Shown piece after piece: positions 8,681 through 18,080 of a DNA stretch of 64,000 bases; positions within the stretch are counted from its first letter, which is position 1; the number at the start of each line of letters is the position of its first letter. The notes beneath the pieces were generated by a model, which had not been told where the DNA came from, made no database searches, and saw only the letters and a program-made list of their open reading frames with translations. Source of the stretch: DASZRZ01 sp963732925. Its GTDB lineage: Bacteria; Acidobacteriota; Terriglobia; Terriglobales; Acidobacteriaceae. Position numbers and translations under genes: made by a program. The stretch lies in NCBI GenBank assembly GCA_963732925.1, contig CAVTBJ010000009.1:124001-188000 (forward strand), written 5' to 3'.

Positions 8681-9014
8681 CGTGGCCTTTTCCCCCTTTT
8701 TCCTCTCACCCGGACGCCCCGGGCACAGCGTTCTCCCTGCAGGACAGATGGGCGAATTGTACCGTGAAAATTCGAAAGTCCTTGCTTTCCGAGACAGTTA
8801 CGTTGGTACCAGAGAATCAAAATAGCCTCTGTCCGCCCGGGCGAACTGTGTTTTCCAGTATGGCGCGAGCGGGAATGGGTGACGGCGTCGCTACGATGCC
8901 GAAAACGCCCCCCGAGTTCCGGAATGAAATTGTCTCCCCAGATTGGCGCATGTCCCACACCAGTCAATCACAAGGACAGGTGCCGGTTCGCCGAACTAGC
9001 CCTATGGTGGGCCT
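8681..9014. other. Intergenic region between HD-GYP and first PilZ gene
   Basis: This 334-base region separates divergently transcribed genes. Short ORFs in it have no support. The right end holds a TATGGT at 9003-9008, six bases before the PilZ start codon, which could act as a -10 box for a leaderless message. No c-di-GMP riboswitch core was recognised, although the location would suit one. Confidence 0.4.
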
Positions 9015-9326
9015 ATGCACATCCAACCGCGCGAACCACTTCATTCTTCGGGGGAGGAGGCAATCCACCTTTCCGGCAATGGAATGTGGGAACAAAGCTT
9101 GAAGTCTTCCAGCCCGGTTACTCTCTGCCTGGACGGCGAAACCCTGGTTGAAGCCGAGCTTCGCGATGTGACGCCCAGCGGATTCCGCATCTGCTATCCG
9201 GGAGCAGCATTGCCTCTCGGACTGGAGGTCGACATTTTGTATCCCTGGGGAAAAGTCAACGCGCTGGTGGTGAGCGTGGGACGGGTGCCATCGGGAATCG
9301 AAGTGGACTTTCTCATCACTGGATAG
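9015..9326 (+). CDS. Single-domain PilZ-like protein (first of tandem pair)
   Basis: This 103-residue protein has the second half of a PilZ signature, DVTPSGFRICYPG (from residue 51), and aligns end to end with the protein at 9455-9766, sharing the EVDI.YPWG and FLI.G segments. It does not show the N-terminal RxxxR arginine motif that PilZ domains use to grip c-di-GMP; the matching stretch reads SGNGMWEQ. It may therefore not bind c-di-GMP, or may bind differently. The start lies six bases after a TATGGT and has no ribosome-binding site. Confidence 0.7.
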   Translation: MHIQPREPLHSSGEEAIHLSGNGMWEQSLKSSSPVTLCLDGETLVEAELRDVTPSGFRICYPGAALPLGLEVDILYPWGKVNALVVSVGRVPSGIEVDFLITG

Positions 9327-9454
9327 CACTAGGCCCGCGTGCGTAGTCCGATACGCGGTTCTAATACGAAACTTCGCCCATCGGCGAACTTAAAAGCAAA
9401 TATTGATCTTCAGGGACAGGATTCCGTGAGGGATTCCAGCCATATCGTTGCTAT

Positions 9455-9766
9455 ATGCACAGCAATCAAAAAAGGGTTATCGATTCTGTTTCCGCCCAGC
9501 CCAGAGCAGGATTGGATCGCCGCCGGGAAGAGCGCCAGCCCGCCAAAGGCAGAGTGGTTGTCCGCCTCGATCAGGGCAAAACAATCATTCGGGGGGAGAT
9601 GATGGACGTGAGTTCCAGTGGGTTCCGGATCCGTTATCGCGGGGAGGCCCTTTCGGCGGGATCGGAGGTCGACATTTCTTATCCCTGGGGCGAAGTGAGG
9701 GCTTCCATCGTCTGGGTTCGCAGGGAGAACGGCTGGACCGAAGTCGGGTTCCTGATTATCGGTTAG
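9455..9766 (+). CDS. Single-domain PilZ protein, putative c-di-GMP receptor
   Basis: The 103-residue protein carries both PilZ c-di-GMP-binding motifs: the arginine motif in DRRREER (R23 and R27) and DVSSSG (51-56). PilZ domains bind cyclic di-GMP and pass the signal to motility, pilus or polysaccharide systems. It is a clear paralogue of the preceding gene, probably a tandem duplication, with the same length and the shared YPWGEV/YPWGKV segment. The HD-GYP phosphodiesterase upstream and the prepilin peptidase downstream suggest a role in surface or pilus behaviour; that link is inferred from position only. Confidence 0.8.
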   Translation: MHSNQKRVIDSVSAQPRAGLDRRREERQPAKGRVVVRLDQGKTIIRGEMMDVSSSGFRIRYRGEALSAGSEVDISYPWGEVRASIVWVRRENGWTEVGFLIIG

Positions 9767-9916
9767 CTGCGCCCGGTATGTGAGTTGAAAACGAAGCGAC
9801 GGCATCGCTTTGCGGAGGACGCGCTGTCCCGCATTGTTCCGCTAGGACCGCCCGTTTCCTGCCGAGCAGCACCTTTGGTTATACCCCTGCTGCTCAGCTT
9901 TCCGCCCTGCTTCTCC

Positions 9917-9922
9917 TATAAT
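9917..9922 (+). promoter_or_regulatory. Putative -10 box for the prepilin peptidase gene
   Basis: A consensus TATAAT lies 20 bases before the prepilin peptidase ATG at 9942. No convincing -35 hexamer is seen at 16-18 bases upstream. Confidence 0.4.
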
Positions 9923-9941
9923 CGGGCCACGCCGATCTTGC

Positions 9942-10867
9942 ATGGACCCGATACTTGCCATCGCGGTTGTTCTGCTTGGGCTGGCGTTTGGCAGCTTTCT
10001 GAACGTTTGCATTCACCGCCTGCCGCGAGGGCTTTCGGTGGTGCACCCAGGGTCGGCCTGTCCGGGCTGCAAGCGGCCCATCCGGCCGTATGACAACATT
10101 CCTGTTCTTAGCTGGCTGATTCTGCGCGGCCGCTGCCGTGATTGCGGAACCTCGATCTCCCCGCGCTATTTGGCGGTGGAGCTGCTCACGTCCGCGCTTT
10201 TCCTGGCCTGTTACTTGCAGTTCGGATTCACCCTGGAAACGCTGAAGTTCTGTGCCTTTTCGTTCCTGATCCTCGGCCTCATCTTTACCGATGCCGAACA
10301 CAAACTGCTGCCCGATGCGATGACGCTGCCAGGGCTGGCTTCCTGGGCATTCTGTTCAGCCTGCTGGTTCCCGTCGATGGCCTGCTGTCGGGCATTCTTC
10401 CCAGCCTGGCGCCGGCCGCATCGGCCGCCGTGCCCTGGCGGCTCATTTCCTTGGCCGACGCCAGCCTGGGCGCCGCCGCGGGTGCTTCTTTTATCTATGG
10501 AGTGGGGGCCATCTACAAGAGCGCCCGCGGGGTAGAAGGCATGGGCTTCGGCGACGTGAAGCTGATGGCAATGGTGGGCGCATTCCTGGGCGTGAAACTG
10601 ACGATCTTCACCATCTTTGCCGGTTCGCTGGTGGGCTCTTTCTGCGGCCTGGGCACTATGCTGGCAGTTTGGATCAAGCGGACCCGCAGACGGGTGAACC
10701 GCCACCGGGAATCAATGGGGGCGGCACGGCGTCGCGCCTGGCAGTCCGCCCGCATGGTGTATCGCAGCTACCAGATGCCGTTTGGAGTCTTTCTCGGCAG
10801 CATGGCAATTTTGGCGCTGTTTTTTGGCAATGCCGTTCTTCACTGGTATTGGGGTTTTTACCGGTGA
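9942..10867 (+). pseudogene. pilD: Prepilin peptidase (PilD/GspO-like), one frameshift
   Basis: Type IV prepilin peptidases cleave pseudopilin leaders and methylate the new N-terminus in the inner membrane. The N-terminal part shows the GSFLNVCIHRLP start, the two CxxC pairs (CPGC and CRDC) of the zinc-binding cytoplasmic loop, and the first catalytic aspartate in FTDAEHKLLPD. The second aspartate, GFGDVKLMA, lies in a different frame. The frames join near 10325-10345 and the total length needs one missing base to restore a protein of about 308 residues. The lesion may be a sequencing error. Its TGA overlaps the GTG of the kinase gene, so the two genes form an operon. Pseudopilin substrates are encoded at 35-36 kb. 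Confidence 0.82.
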
Positions 10868-12212
10868 ACCTGCTGACCAATCCCATCGTCCTGCGGATGG
10901 TGGCGGTATTCGTGATTGCCCTGGTGGCTGTGCTGGTTGCCGGGATGGCAATACGATCAATGCGGCACCGGCTGATGCCAGCCCGCGCAGGGTTCGGTAC
11001 GCACGGATGCCGGCGCCTTTCCGCTCGAGGCCTATAGCGCGGTCATCCAGCAGCTCAAGCAGAAAGAAGAAGAACTGGAACGCCTGCGGCAGCAGGCCAG
11101 CACACGGGCGCAAGCCACCGAAACCGTCAGCTCGGCCGTACTTTCCAATCTGGCGAGCGGAGTCGTACTGTTCACCCCCGCTGGTCTGGTGCAGCAGGCC
11201 AACCGCGCTGCCCGGGAAATCCTGGGTTACGCCTCGATTTCCGGGCTTTCGGCCCGGGACCTGTTTCGCACCGCCGGAACTCTGCAGTACCCTCCGGTCC
11301 TGGACAAGGCGGATCGGAAATGCCGCCGGGGATGCCACAAGCTGGCGGAAGCCGTAGAGCTTTCCGTTCGCCAGGGCCGCACCTTTCGGCGCATCGAGTC
11401 CAGCTACACCACCCCGGCTAGGGGAACACCGGGTGCTGGGCGTTACCGTATCGCCCGTGCTGGGCGCATCCGGTGACAAGCTGGGAGGGGCCTGCCTCAT
11501 CAGCGACCTCACCGAGATCACGGAACTGGGACGGCAGGTGCAACTGCGCAAGAGCATGGCGGCTCTGGGAGAGATGTCCGCGGGAATCGCCCACGAGTTC
11601 AAGAATTCGCTGGCGACCATCTCCGGTTACAGCCAGATGCTGGCCAGCGAATCCGATCTGGACACGGTGCGCAGCTTCGCTGCCCGCATCGGCTCGGAGA
11701 CGGAGTCTCTGACCCGCATTGTTACCGATTTCCTGAACTTCGCCCGACCCCAGGCCCTGTGCAACCAGCCGCTCGATGTGGCAGCCCTGTTCCGGCGCAT
11801 TTCGGGCGAGCACGATGTGGAACTCCAACTGGAACATGCCGAGGTTCTGGAGTGCGTTCCTGGAGACCCCACGGCCCTGACCCAGGCGTTCGCTAACCTG
11901 TTTCGCAACAGTATGCAGGCCGCCAAGGGGCGGCGCGTGCGCGTGACAATATCAGCCCGGAACAGCGGCGAACAGGTGCAGATTACGTATCGCGACAATG
12001 CGGGAGGGATTCCAGCCGAGGTTCTCCCCAAAATCTTTATTCCGTTCTTTACCACCAGGCCCGATGGCACCGGCCTGGGGCTGTCTCTGGTGCATCGCAT
12101 CATCACCCAGCATGGCGGCTCCATCAGCGCATCGAACGACGGTCCGGGAGCGGTATTCACCTTCTCGCTACCCTTGCGAAAGGGAAGAACGGCAGCCGCG
12201 GAAGCAAGCTAA
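10864..12212 (+). pseudogene. PilS-like sensor histidine kinase, two frameshifts
   Basis: The gene begins at a GTG overlapping the pilD stop. It encodes a membrane segment (MVAVFVIALVAVLVAG), a coiled coil and a PAS-like region (VLSNLASGVVLFTPAGLVQQ), then a kinase core with the H-box ALGEMSAGIAHEFKNSLATI, an N-box LFRNSMQAAKG and the G-box FFTTRPDGTGLGLSL. These parts lie in three frames, joined near 11000 and near 11420. Membrane kinases of this build phosphorylate NtrC-family regulators, and one follows at 13119. The context matches PilS/PilR-type control of pilus genes, but the signal and target are not shown. Frameshifts could be assembly errors. Confidence 0.78.
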
Positions 12213-12461
12213 AATCGGCTCCGGAGACTCGACTCCAATGCCGGATTGCCTGCTGGAGATTCAAAAGAGGAAGGACCGGTGTCCCGGCTTTCAAAGCGGA
12301 AATTACTAAAAGCACCTGTCCCCCCGATACCTGCCTGCACGCTGGTTTCCGTGCCAAACTGGTGGGCACAGCCGGAAATGCAGCCGGCGATGCGCATGAG
12401 CGGGAAGGCGAGCGCCGGCCCTTGGCGACTTGCCCTCCGGCAAGAAGGAATTAGGCAGATC

Positions 12462-13100
12462 ATGACATTCACGATGCGACGTGTTTCTCCGATCTTCGCT
12501 GCACTGGCCGTACTGCTGTGTGCTTCTCTTCTGCAGGCGCAATCGCTGGCCGATGCCGCGCGCCGCAGTCAACAGCACTCCCAAGCCACGGCCAAGGTCT
12601 ACACCAACGACAACTTGCCCAAGGACGGAATCATCAGCGTGATCGGGACGCGGGCTGCACCGTCGGATAACGCCGATGCGGCCCCCACGGCCGAGCAGGC
12701 CAAGGTAACGGATTCCGCCAACCCGGAAACACAAAGTTCAGATGAAGTGAGTGCTGTTTCGACCCAGGAGAAGGCTGCCAGCGACGCCAAGACGGAAGGC
12801 GCAGCCGCTTCCGATGCCGGGGAGCACAATGCTGACCTGAAGAAAGACGCGGCGCGGTTGAAGGAGAACGTTTCCATGCTGGAGCGGGAAATCGATGTCT
12901 CCAACCGCGAGTTCCGGCTGCGCGCCGCCACTTATTATGCCGATGCCGGCAACAGCCTGCGCAATCCCAAACGGTGGGCCGAACAGCAGCGTGACCACGA
13001 CAGCGAAATAAAGGACAAGCAGGCCGCGCTCGACACCGCCAAGCAAAAGCTGGCGGATCTGCAGGAGCAGGCCCGTCGCGTGGGCGTGGACATTGAATAG
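12462..13100 (+). CDS. Secreted coiled-coil protein of unknown function
   Basis: This 212-residue protein has an N-terminal signal peptide ending near LLQAQS, then a low-complexity Ala/Ser/Asp/Glu region, then a C-terminal coiled coil (about 130-210) rich in Lys, Glu and Ala. The frame is open from 12246, but the upstream part lacks a start signal and the ATG at 12462 precedes the signal peptide; 12474 is an alternative. It sits between the sensor kinase and its presumed response regulator, 18 bases before the latter, so it may be part of the same transcript. I do not recognise a family. Confidence 0.65.
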   Translation: MTFTMRRVSPIFAALAVLLCASLLQAQSLADAARRSQQHSQATAKVYTNDNLPKDGIISVIGTRAAPSDNADAAPTAEQAKVTDSANPETQSSDEVSAVSTQEKAASDAKTEGAAASDAGEHNADLKKDAARLKENVSMLEREIDVSNREFRLRAATYYADAGNSLRNPKRWAEQQRDHDSEIKDKQAALDTAKQKLADLQEQARRVGVDIE

Positions 13101-13118
13101 GCTGAAGGAGCCGCTGGT

Positions 13119-14504
13119 TTGAGCACTTCGTCAACCTCGGAAGTTTTGCAGCCCGCTCCCGCATCCGAGACCCTGGAGCGGGTTCTTCTTGTGGAAGACC
13201 GGCCCGAACTTCGCCAGATGCTGCTGGAGGCCCTGTTTCGCATGGGCTACGAGGTGGCGCCGGCGGCGTCGCTGGCCGAGGCCGAGTCCGCGCTTTGCAA
13301 GCGGCGGTTTGCCGCGGTGCTCACCGACCTGAAGCTGCCCGCCGGCTCCGGAATGGATGTCTTGCGCGCCGTGCAACAGTCGGACCCGGCAACTCCGGTG
13401 ATCCTCATGACTGCCTACGGCACCATTGCCGATGCCGTGGCCGCCATGAAGGATGGCGCCTGCGATTTCATCCAGAAGCCCATCGATCTGGAGCACCTGC
13501 GCCATCTGCTGTCCCGCGCCATCGAGCGCCAGCAGTTGCTGCGGGAAAACCTGGTGCTCAAAGAAGAGTATGCGCGGCGCTACGGCTTCCCCCGCATTAT
13601 TGGCGAAAGTCCCGCGCTGCAGACGGCCGCTCGCGAGATGCAGCGCATTGCCGAGGGCAGCACCACGGTGCTCCTGCTGGGAGAGAGCGGCACGGGAAAA
13701 GAACTGTTTGCCCGTGCCATCCATCAGCTGAGCCCACGCGCAGCACGGCCCATGGTGGCCCTGAACTGCGCCGCCATTCCCGAAAACCTGATGGAGAACG
13801 AACTGTTCGGCCACGAGCGCGGCGCGTTTACCGGAGCCAACGCCCGCAAGCCGGGAAAATTCGAGCTGGCGCATGGAGGCACCATTTTTCTCGACGAGAT
13901 TGGAGAGCTTCCGCTTTCGCTGCAAAGCAAGCTGCTGCGTGTCCTGGAGGAACGCAAGCTCGACCGGCTGGGAGGCCTGAGCCAGACCCAGGTGGACGTG
14001 CGCATTATCGCCGCCACCAATCGCGATCTGGGAGAAGCCGTCGAATCCGGTGGCTTCCGCCGCGATCTCTATTATCGGCTCTCCGTCTTCCCCATCGAGA
14101 TTCCCAGCCTGCGCGAGCGGGGAGACGACGTCCTGCTGCTGGCTGCGCACATGCTGGAGCGCTTTCGCACCGAACTGCGCAAGCCAGCACTGAAGCTCGC
14201 GCCAGATGCTCTGCGTGCTCTCCGTGCTCATTCCTGGCCCGGCAACGTGCGGGAACTGCAGAACACGCTGGAGCGCGCCGCCATCCTCTTCGACGGCGAA
14301 GTCCGGGCCGCCGACCTCAACCTGGGTTCCAATGCGTGCTTTGACGATCTTGAAACCGAAGCTGCGGACGCTTCGAAAATCGAACGCCAGCAGATCGAAG
14401 ACGCTCTGCGCGAATGCAAGTGGAACAAGAATGCCGCTGCCCAGCGGCTGGAAATTTCCTACAAGACCCTACTGAACCGGATTCACGCCTACGGGCTGGA
14501 CTAG
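13119..14504 (+). CDS. Sigma-54-dependent response regulator, NtrC/PilR family
   Basis: The 461-residue protein has a receiver domain (about 21-140, phospho-acceptor D70, K120), a sigma-54 AAA+ domain with Walker A GESGTGKE (188-195), the sigma-54 contact loop GAFTGA and the R-finger region, and a C-terminal Fis-type helix-turn-helix (about 425-458). It activates transcription at sigma-54 promoters when phosphorylated. The start is a TTG at 13119 with GAAGGAG eight bases upstream; no better ATG exists before the receiver domain. With the PilS-like kinase upstream it forms a two-component pair, interrupted by one secreted-protein gene. Target genes are not identifiable here. Confidence 0.88.
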   Translation: MSTSSTSEVLQPAPASETLERVLLVEDRPELRQMLLEALFRMGYEVAPAASLAEAESALCKRRFAAVLTDLKLPAGSGMDVLRAVQQSDPATPVILMTAYGTIADAVAAMKDGACDFIQKPIDLEHLRHLLSRAIERQQLLRENLVLKEEYARRYGFPRIIGESPALQTAAREMQRIAEGSTTVLLLGESGTGKELFARAIHQLSPRAARPMVALNCAAIPENLMENELFGHERGAFTGANARKPGKFELAHGGTIFLDEIGELPLSLQSKLLRVLEERKLDRLGGLSQTQVDVRIIAATNRDLGEAVESGGFRRDLYYRLSVFPIEIPSLRERGDDVLLLAAHMLERFRTELRKPALKLAPDALRALRAHSWPGNVRELQNTLERAAILFDGEVRAADLNLGSNACFDDLETEAADASKIERQQIEDALRECKWNKNAAAQRLEISYKTLLNRIHAYGLD

Positions 14505-14585
14505 TCCGAGTTCTCCTTGGAATGCGCGCTCGCGGAGCGGGCAGGAATCAGACTTCGATGCCCAGCGAACGCCGCACCCATCCGC

Positions 14586-15526
14586 ATGCGCCATCGTAGG
14601 TACTGGACAAGTTGGCTCAACCTTTGCCTACGCTCTGCTGCTGAGCGGACTGGCGGCGGAGATCGTGTTGATCGACGTGAACCGGGCTCGCGCGGAAGGC
14701 GAAGCCATGGACCTGGGCCACACCGAGCCCTTTGCCCATCCTACGAAAATCTGGGCGGGCGATTACCCGGATTGCGCGGGAGCGGTGGTCACCGTCGATC
14801 GCCGCCGGAACGGCGCAGAAGCCGGGTGAAACCCGCCTCGACCTGCTGCAGCGTAACGCCGACATCTTTGCCCAGATCGTTCCCAAGGTGGCCCGGCATA
14901 ATCCTGATGGCATTCTGCTCATCGCGACCAATCCCGTAGACGTGCTCACCTGGGCAGCGCTCAAGCTTTCCGGCTTGCCCCGGCAGCGCGTCTTCGGCTC
15001 CGGGACGATCCTGGACACGGCCCGTTTCCGCTATCTGCTGGGAGAGCATTTCGGAGTGGATTCGCGGAGCGTCCATGCCAGCATCATCGGGGAGCATGGT
15101 GACAGCGAGGTCCCGGTCTGGTCGCTGGCCACCATTGGGGGCATGCATTTGCCGGATTTTGCCGGCGCGCACAGTCTGCCATACGATCCAAAGCACATGG
15201 ACGAGATCTTCCGCCAGACGCGCGATGCGGCTTACGAGATCATCCATCGCAAGGGCGCGACTTACTATGCCGTAGCCGCAGGACTAATGCGGATTGTCGA
15301 GGCTATCCTGCGTAACCAGCGCACAGTACTCTCAGTCTCCAGTCTGGCGGAAAACTACTATGGCATTTCCGGTGTCTGCCTGAGTTTGCCCACGGTAGTG
15401 GACAGCGGCGGCATCGCGCGCGTGCTGCGTCTGACGCTCAATGAAAAAGAGCAAGCGGCCTTTCGGCATTCGGCGGATGTGCTGAAGAAGACGATTACGC
15501 AATTACGATTTCAGCCGACGGCTTAA
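14586..15526 (+). pseudogene. ldh: L-lactate dehydrogenase, two frameshifts
   Basis: The product is an NAD-dependent L-lactate dehydrogenase of the LDH/MDH family: a GxGxxG nucleotide fold (IVGTGQVGSTFAYAL), LIDVN, the TNPVDVLT segment, GSGTILDTARFR and the catalytic IGEHGDSEVPVWS. An LDH rather than MDH reading rests on the last two motifs. The frame is shifted twice by apparent one-base insertions, near 14590 just after the ATG and near 14797 (GTCGATCGCC should read V-I-A-A). Removing both gives 312 residues, the normal family length, which supports sequencing error rather than decay. It interconverts pyruvate and lactate. Confidence 0.8.
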
Positions 15527-15603
15527 GACCTCCCATTGGGCGGGCGCCCACCATCGCAAGAGGCGCAAGTTTCATGAGGTAACCATGCCATCCCGGCCCG
15601 GCT

Positions 15604-16086
15604 TCACGATTTCTTCCACACACCCAGCACCCGCCGCGTCAGCACCAGCTCGCCGATGTGATAGGAGGAATGATCTGCCACCAGTACCAACTCCCGCAGA
15701 TAAGTTTGCCCGGAACCGTGGGGGATCTTAGCGCCGAGATCAACGGACGTATCGGCAGCGAGCTTCTGCAGCTCTTTACGATCGACGCGGAACTGCCGGA
15801 TGCTTTCCTCCCACGCTTTCGCCGAGGGCGGAGTAGGCGATTCCGGCCAATAATCGTCTGGCCAGGCGCGCTCTTGGTATTTGGGATTGATGCAGAAGTC
15901 CAGGATATCCGCCTGCGTGCGCCGCAGGTGCTCCAGAAGCTCCCAGCAGGAATGGGGCAGGCCGGTCGGGCGCTTACCGCGAGCTTCCTCCGGGATGCCG
16001 ACGACGGCGGTATCAAAGCTAACGTGCGCTTCTTCCCACTCCAACACCCGTTGCAACTGTTCCCGAACCTGAGCATCGCCTTTCAT
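15604..16086 (-). CDS. DinB-family protein
   Basis: The 160-residue protein fits the DinB four-helix bundle: a conserved HSCWELLEHL helix (H45 and H53) and a C-terminal ADHSSYHIGELVLTRR (H139 and H143) supply the usual three-histidine metal site. Family members are often metal-dependent thiol transferases or damage-inducible proteins, but most, including this one, have no assigned substrate. The ATG at 16086 gives the normal family length. It is convergent with ldh and has no clear operon partner. Confidence 0.85.
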   Translation of the reverse strand: MKGDAQVREQLQRVLEWEEAHVSFDTAVVGIPEEARGKRPTGLPHSCWELLEHLRRTQADILDFCINPKYQERAWPDDYWPESPTPPSAKAWEESIRQFRVDRKELQKLAADTSVDLGAKIPHGSGQTYLRELVLVADHSSYHIGELVLTRRVLGVWKKS

Positions 16087-16291
16087 GCGTCACCTCTCTG
16101 CGTCTTTGCGTCACCGATTGGACCCCTTTTCTGGACTGACAAATGAATTCAGAGTTCCTCGCAATTGAGCGAATCCATTCGGTATTTTCTGCGTTCCTTA
16201 GGTAAACTGCAAAGTTGGCCGGAGTGCGCCAGACCGCTCCGGGCGATTCGAGCTTGGGAAGTCCTCAGCGATGGAAAGATCCGGGTACAGA

Positions 16292-16930
16292 ATGAAAAAA
16301 CTGATTCTGCCACTTTTGCTGGCCGGTGCTATTTTCCTGGCCGGCTGCCAGTCCGGCAGCGAGCAGGCGGGAAGCCGGCTGCGCCTGCCGCTGCGCCAGC
16401 CCGAGCCGGCAACCGAGAAGTACACAGGGCGCGAGGCCTTTCAACGACTGTTTGTTTCCGCGCGGGGTTGGGCTCCCGATGCCCAGCCCTACCGTTTGGA
16501 ATCCGTGCCCACCAGCGACGCCAATGGACAGGACGGGAAATCCGCAATTTGGCGCGCCAGCTTCGCCTCGTCCGCCCGCCGCACGGTGCGCACGTTTGTG
16601 TGGTCGGGCAGCACGGCGGATGGAGCTCCGGACCGCGGCATCATGCCCGGAGTGGAAGATACCTATTCTCCGGGCAATCGTGAGACTCAGGTATTCGATC
16701 TCGGCCTGCTGAAGACCGACTCCGAGCAGGCTGCGAAGGTGGCCCAGGAACACGGCGGCGCAAAGATCCTTAAGGAGAACCCCGAGCAGTCCGTCGCCTA
16801 TACCCTGGAAAGCGATCCGGCTCACAATGCACTGACCTGGTTTGTGACCTATGGAACCAGCCCTACCATGTATAAGCTGCGGGTGGCAGTGAATGCCTCC
16901 ACGGGCGGCTTTCTGCGGGTAGAACACTGA
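16292..16930 (+). CDS. Hypothetical lipoprotein
   Basis: The 212-residue protein starts with a textbook lipoprotein signal peptide, MKKLILPLLLAGAIFLAGC, the cysteine being residue 19. The frame opens seven codons earlier at 16271, but that start would spoil the signal peptide. The mature part contains YTGREAFQRLFVSARGWAPD and a C-terminal region ending in LRVAVNASTGGFLRVEH, reminiscent of PepSY-like or inhibitor-type beta folds; that resemblance is weak. The gene stands alone between divergent and convergent neighbours. Function unknown. Confidence 0.72.
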   Translation: MKKLILPLLLAGAIFLAGCQSGSEQAGSRLRLPLRQPEPATEKYTGREAFQRLFVSARGWAPDAQPYRLESVPTSDANGQDGKSAIWRASFASSARRTVRTFVWSGSTADGAPDRGIMPGVEDTYSPGNRETQVFDLGLLKTDSEQAAKVAQEHGGAKILKENPEQSVAYTLESDPAHNALTWFVTYGTSPTMYKLRVAVNASTGGFLRVEH

Positions 16931-17043
16931 GCTTTAGAACACGGAAGCTGGACAGCGGAACAGCCGACACGCGGAACAGCCGACAGGGGAACGCCCGAAT
17001 TCGAGTACGCGACGGTGCCGGAGGGCAAAATCCCGGGGGGACG

Positions 17044-17922
17044 CTACCTCTTGGGGACGGCGGCCTGCTGGGCGCGCTCCAGCCGTTCCAGGCCTTCTTT
17101 GGCATCGGCCGCATGGTCGCCAGTCGGAGCAATATCCAAATACAGGCTGTAGTACTTGGTAGCTTCGGAAAGCTGGTTGTCTTTTTCCAAGGCCTCGGCC
17201 AGCCGGTAAGTTGCGAGGGCATCATTGGGCTTCCAGTGCAGGGCGCCGCGAAACCGCGAAATTGCAGCCTTGTAGTTTTCACGCTTCAGGTAGAACTCCC
17301 CCACTTCGATGTCTTTGGCAGCTTTGTGGGGATCAAACGGTTGCAACTCCTCCACGTCCTCGCCCTGGCTCGGGCCTCCAAAATTGCCCTTGGTGTCGCG
17401 GCTGCTGGAAACGTCCTGCTCGTCATCGCGAGGCGGCGGCAGATTCTGCAACAGGTCCCCCGGAAGCCCGCACCGCTGGAGTCGTTTTGCGAAGCCTTGG
17501 GCTGACCGGGTCCCGGCTTACCGGCATTTGGGGAAATCGGGGATTCGAAAGGCAGTCCGTGGTGTTCACCGCACCCACGCAGTCCGCCGCCGGCATCGTG
17601 GTGGTGGACTTCCTGGGCATCTTTTCAATGGGACGCTCATTTTCCGGGGCGACATCGGACCGCTGCGGACCGCCGGAGCCAGTTGCGGCTGATCATCTTT
17701 CCGCGTCGCACCGGGTTTTTGCGCCATACCGGCCTGGGTTGCTGTCTTTGGGGGGGAGGCTTGGCGGGCCGCGTCCTTCTGCGTGGTGTTCTTCTGCGTC
17801 GGGCTGGCAGGCGGAGCTTCCGAATTGGCGTTCTGGCCCGAGTCCGCGGACTGGGCCCAGGCAAGCCCCGCCAGCAGCAGGGCAATCAGAACGAACTTGG
17901 TTGCCGGGCGCACGTTATCCAT
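17044..17922 (-). pseudogene. Secreted TPR-repeat protein, frameshifted
   Basis: The N-terminal part (from 17922) has a signal peptide (KFVLIALLLAGLAWAQS) and a Gln/Lys/Ala-rich region. The C-terminal part (17451 to 17044) has about two tetratricopeptide repeats (VGEFYLKRENYKAAISRFRGAL and ATYRLAEALEKDNQLSEATKYY), which suggest a protein-interaction role in the periplasm, loosely BamD-like. Between about 17660 and 17460 the sensible reading (for example APENERPIEKMPRKS) is in another frame, so two compensating shifts are implied. It lies downstream of the OmpA/Pal-like lipoprotein on the same strand. Envelope maintenance is inferred from context only. Confidence 0.6.
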
Positions 17923-17960
17923 TTTAACTTTCGGTCCCGGGGAGAGTTCCGAGAGCCAGT

Positions 17961-17988
17961 AAAAAAGCCGCCCGGGGGAGGGCGGCTT
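17961..17988 (-). terminator. Rho-independent terminator after the OmpA-like gene
   Basis: On the minus strand AAGCCGCCC, a six-base loop and GGGCGGCTT are followed by a T-run. It lies about 90 bases beyond the stop of the OmpA-like gene, separating it from the TPR gene. Confidence 0.75.
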
Positions 17989-18080
17989 GCAGCAAGTCCT
18001 CGGGGAGGAGGATCACTGAGACCATGGAAACAGCGCGCGGGAGCTGCCGACTTCGCGGCGCCCGCGGGCGATGGTGTCTC

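Noticed and set aside
8681..9014. A c-di-GMP riboswitch before the PilZ gene
   Set aside because: The location would suit it, but the conserved core of the GEMM motif was not found.
13131..14231. Open frame opposite the NtrC-like regulator
   Set aside because: Shadow of a strongly supported sigma-54 regulator; no domain seen.
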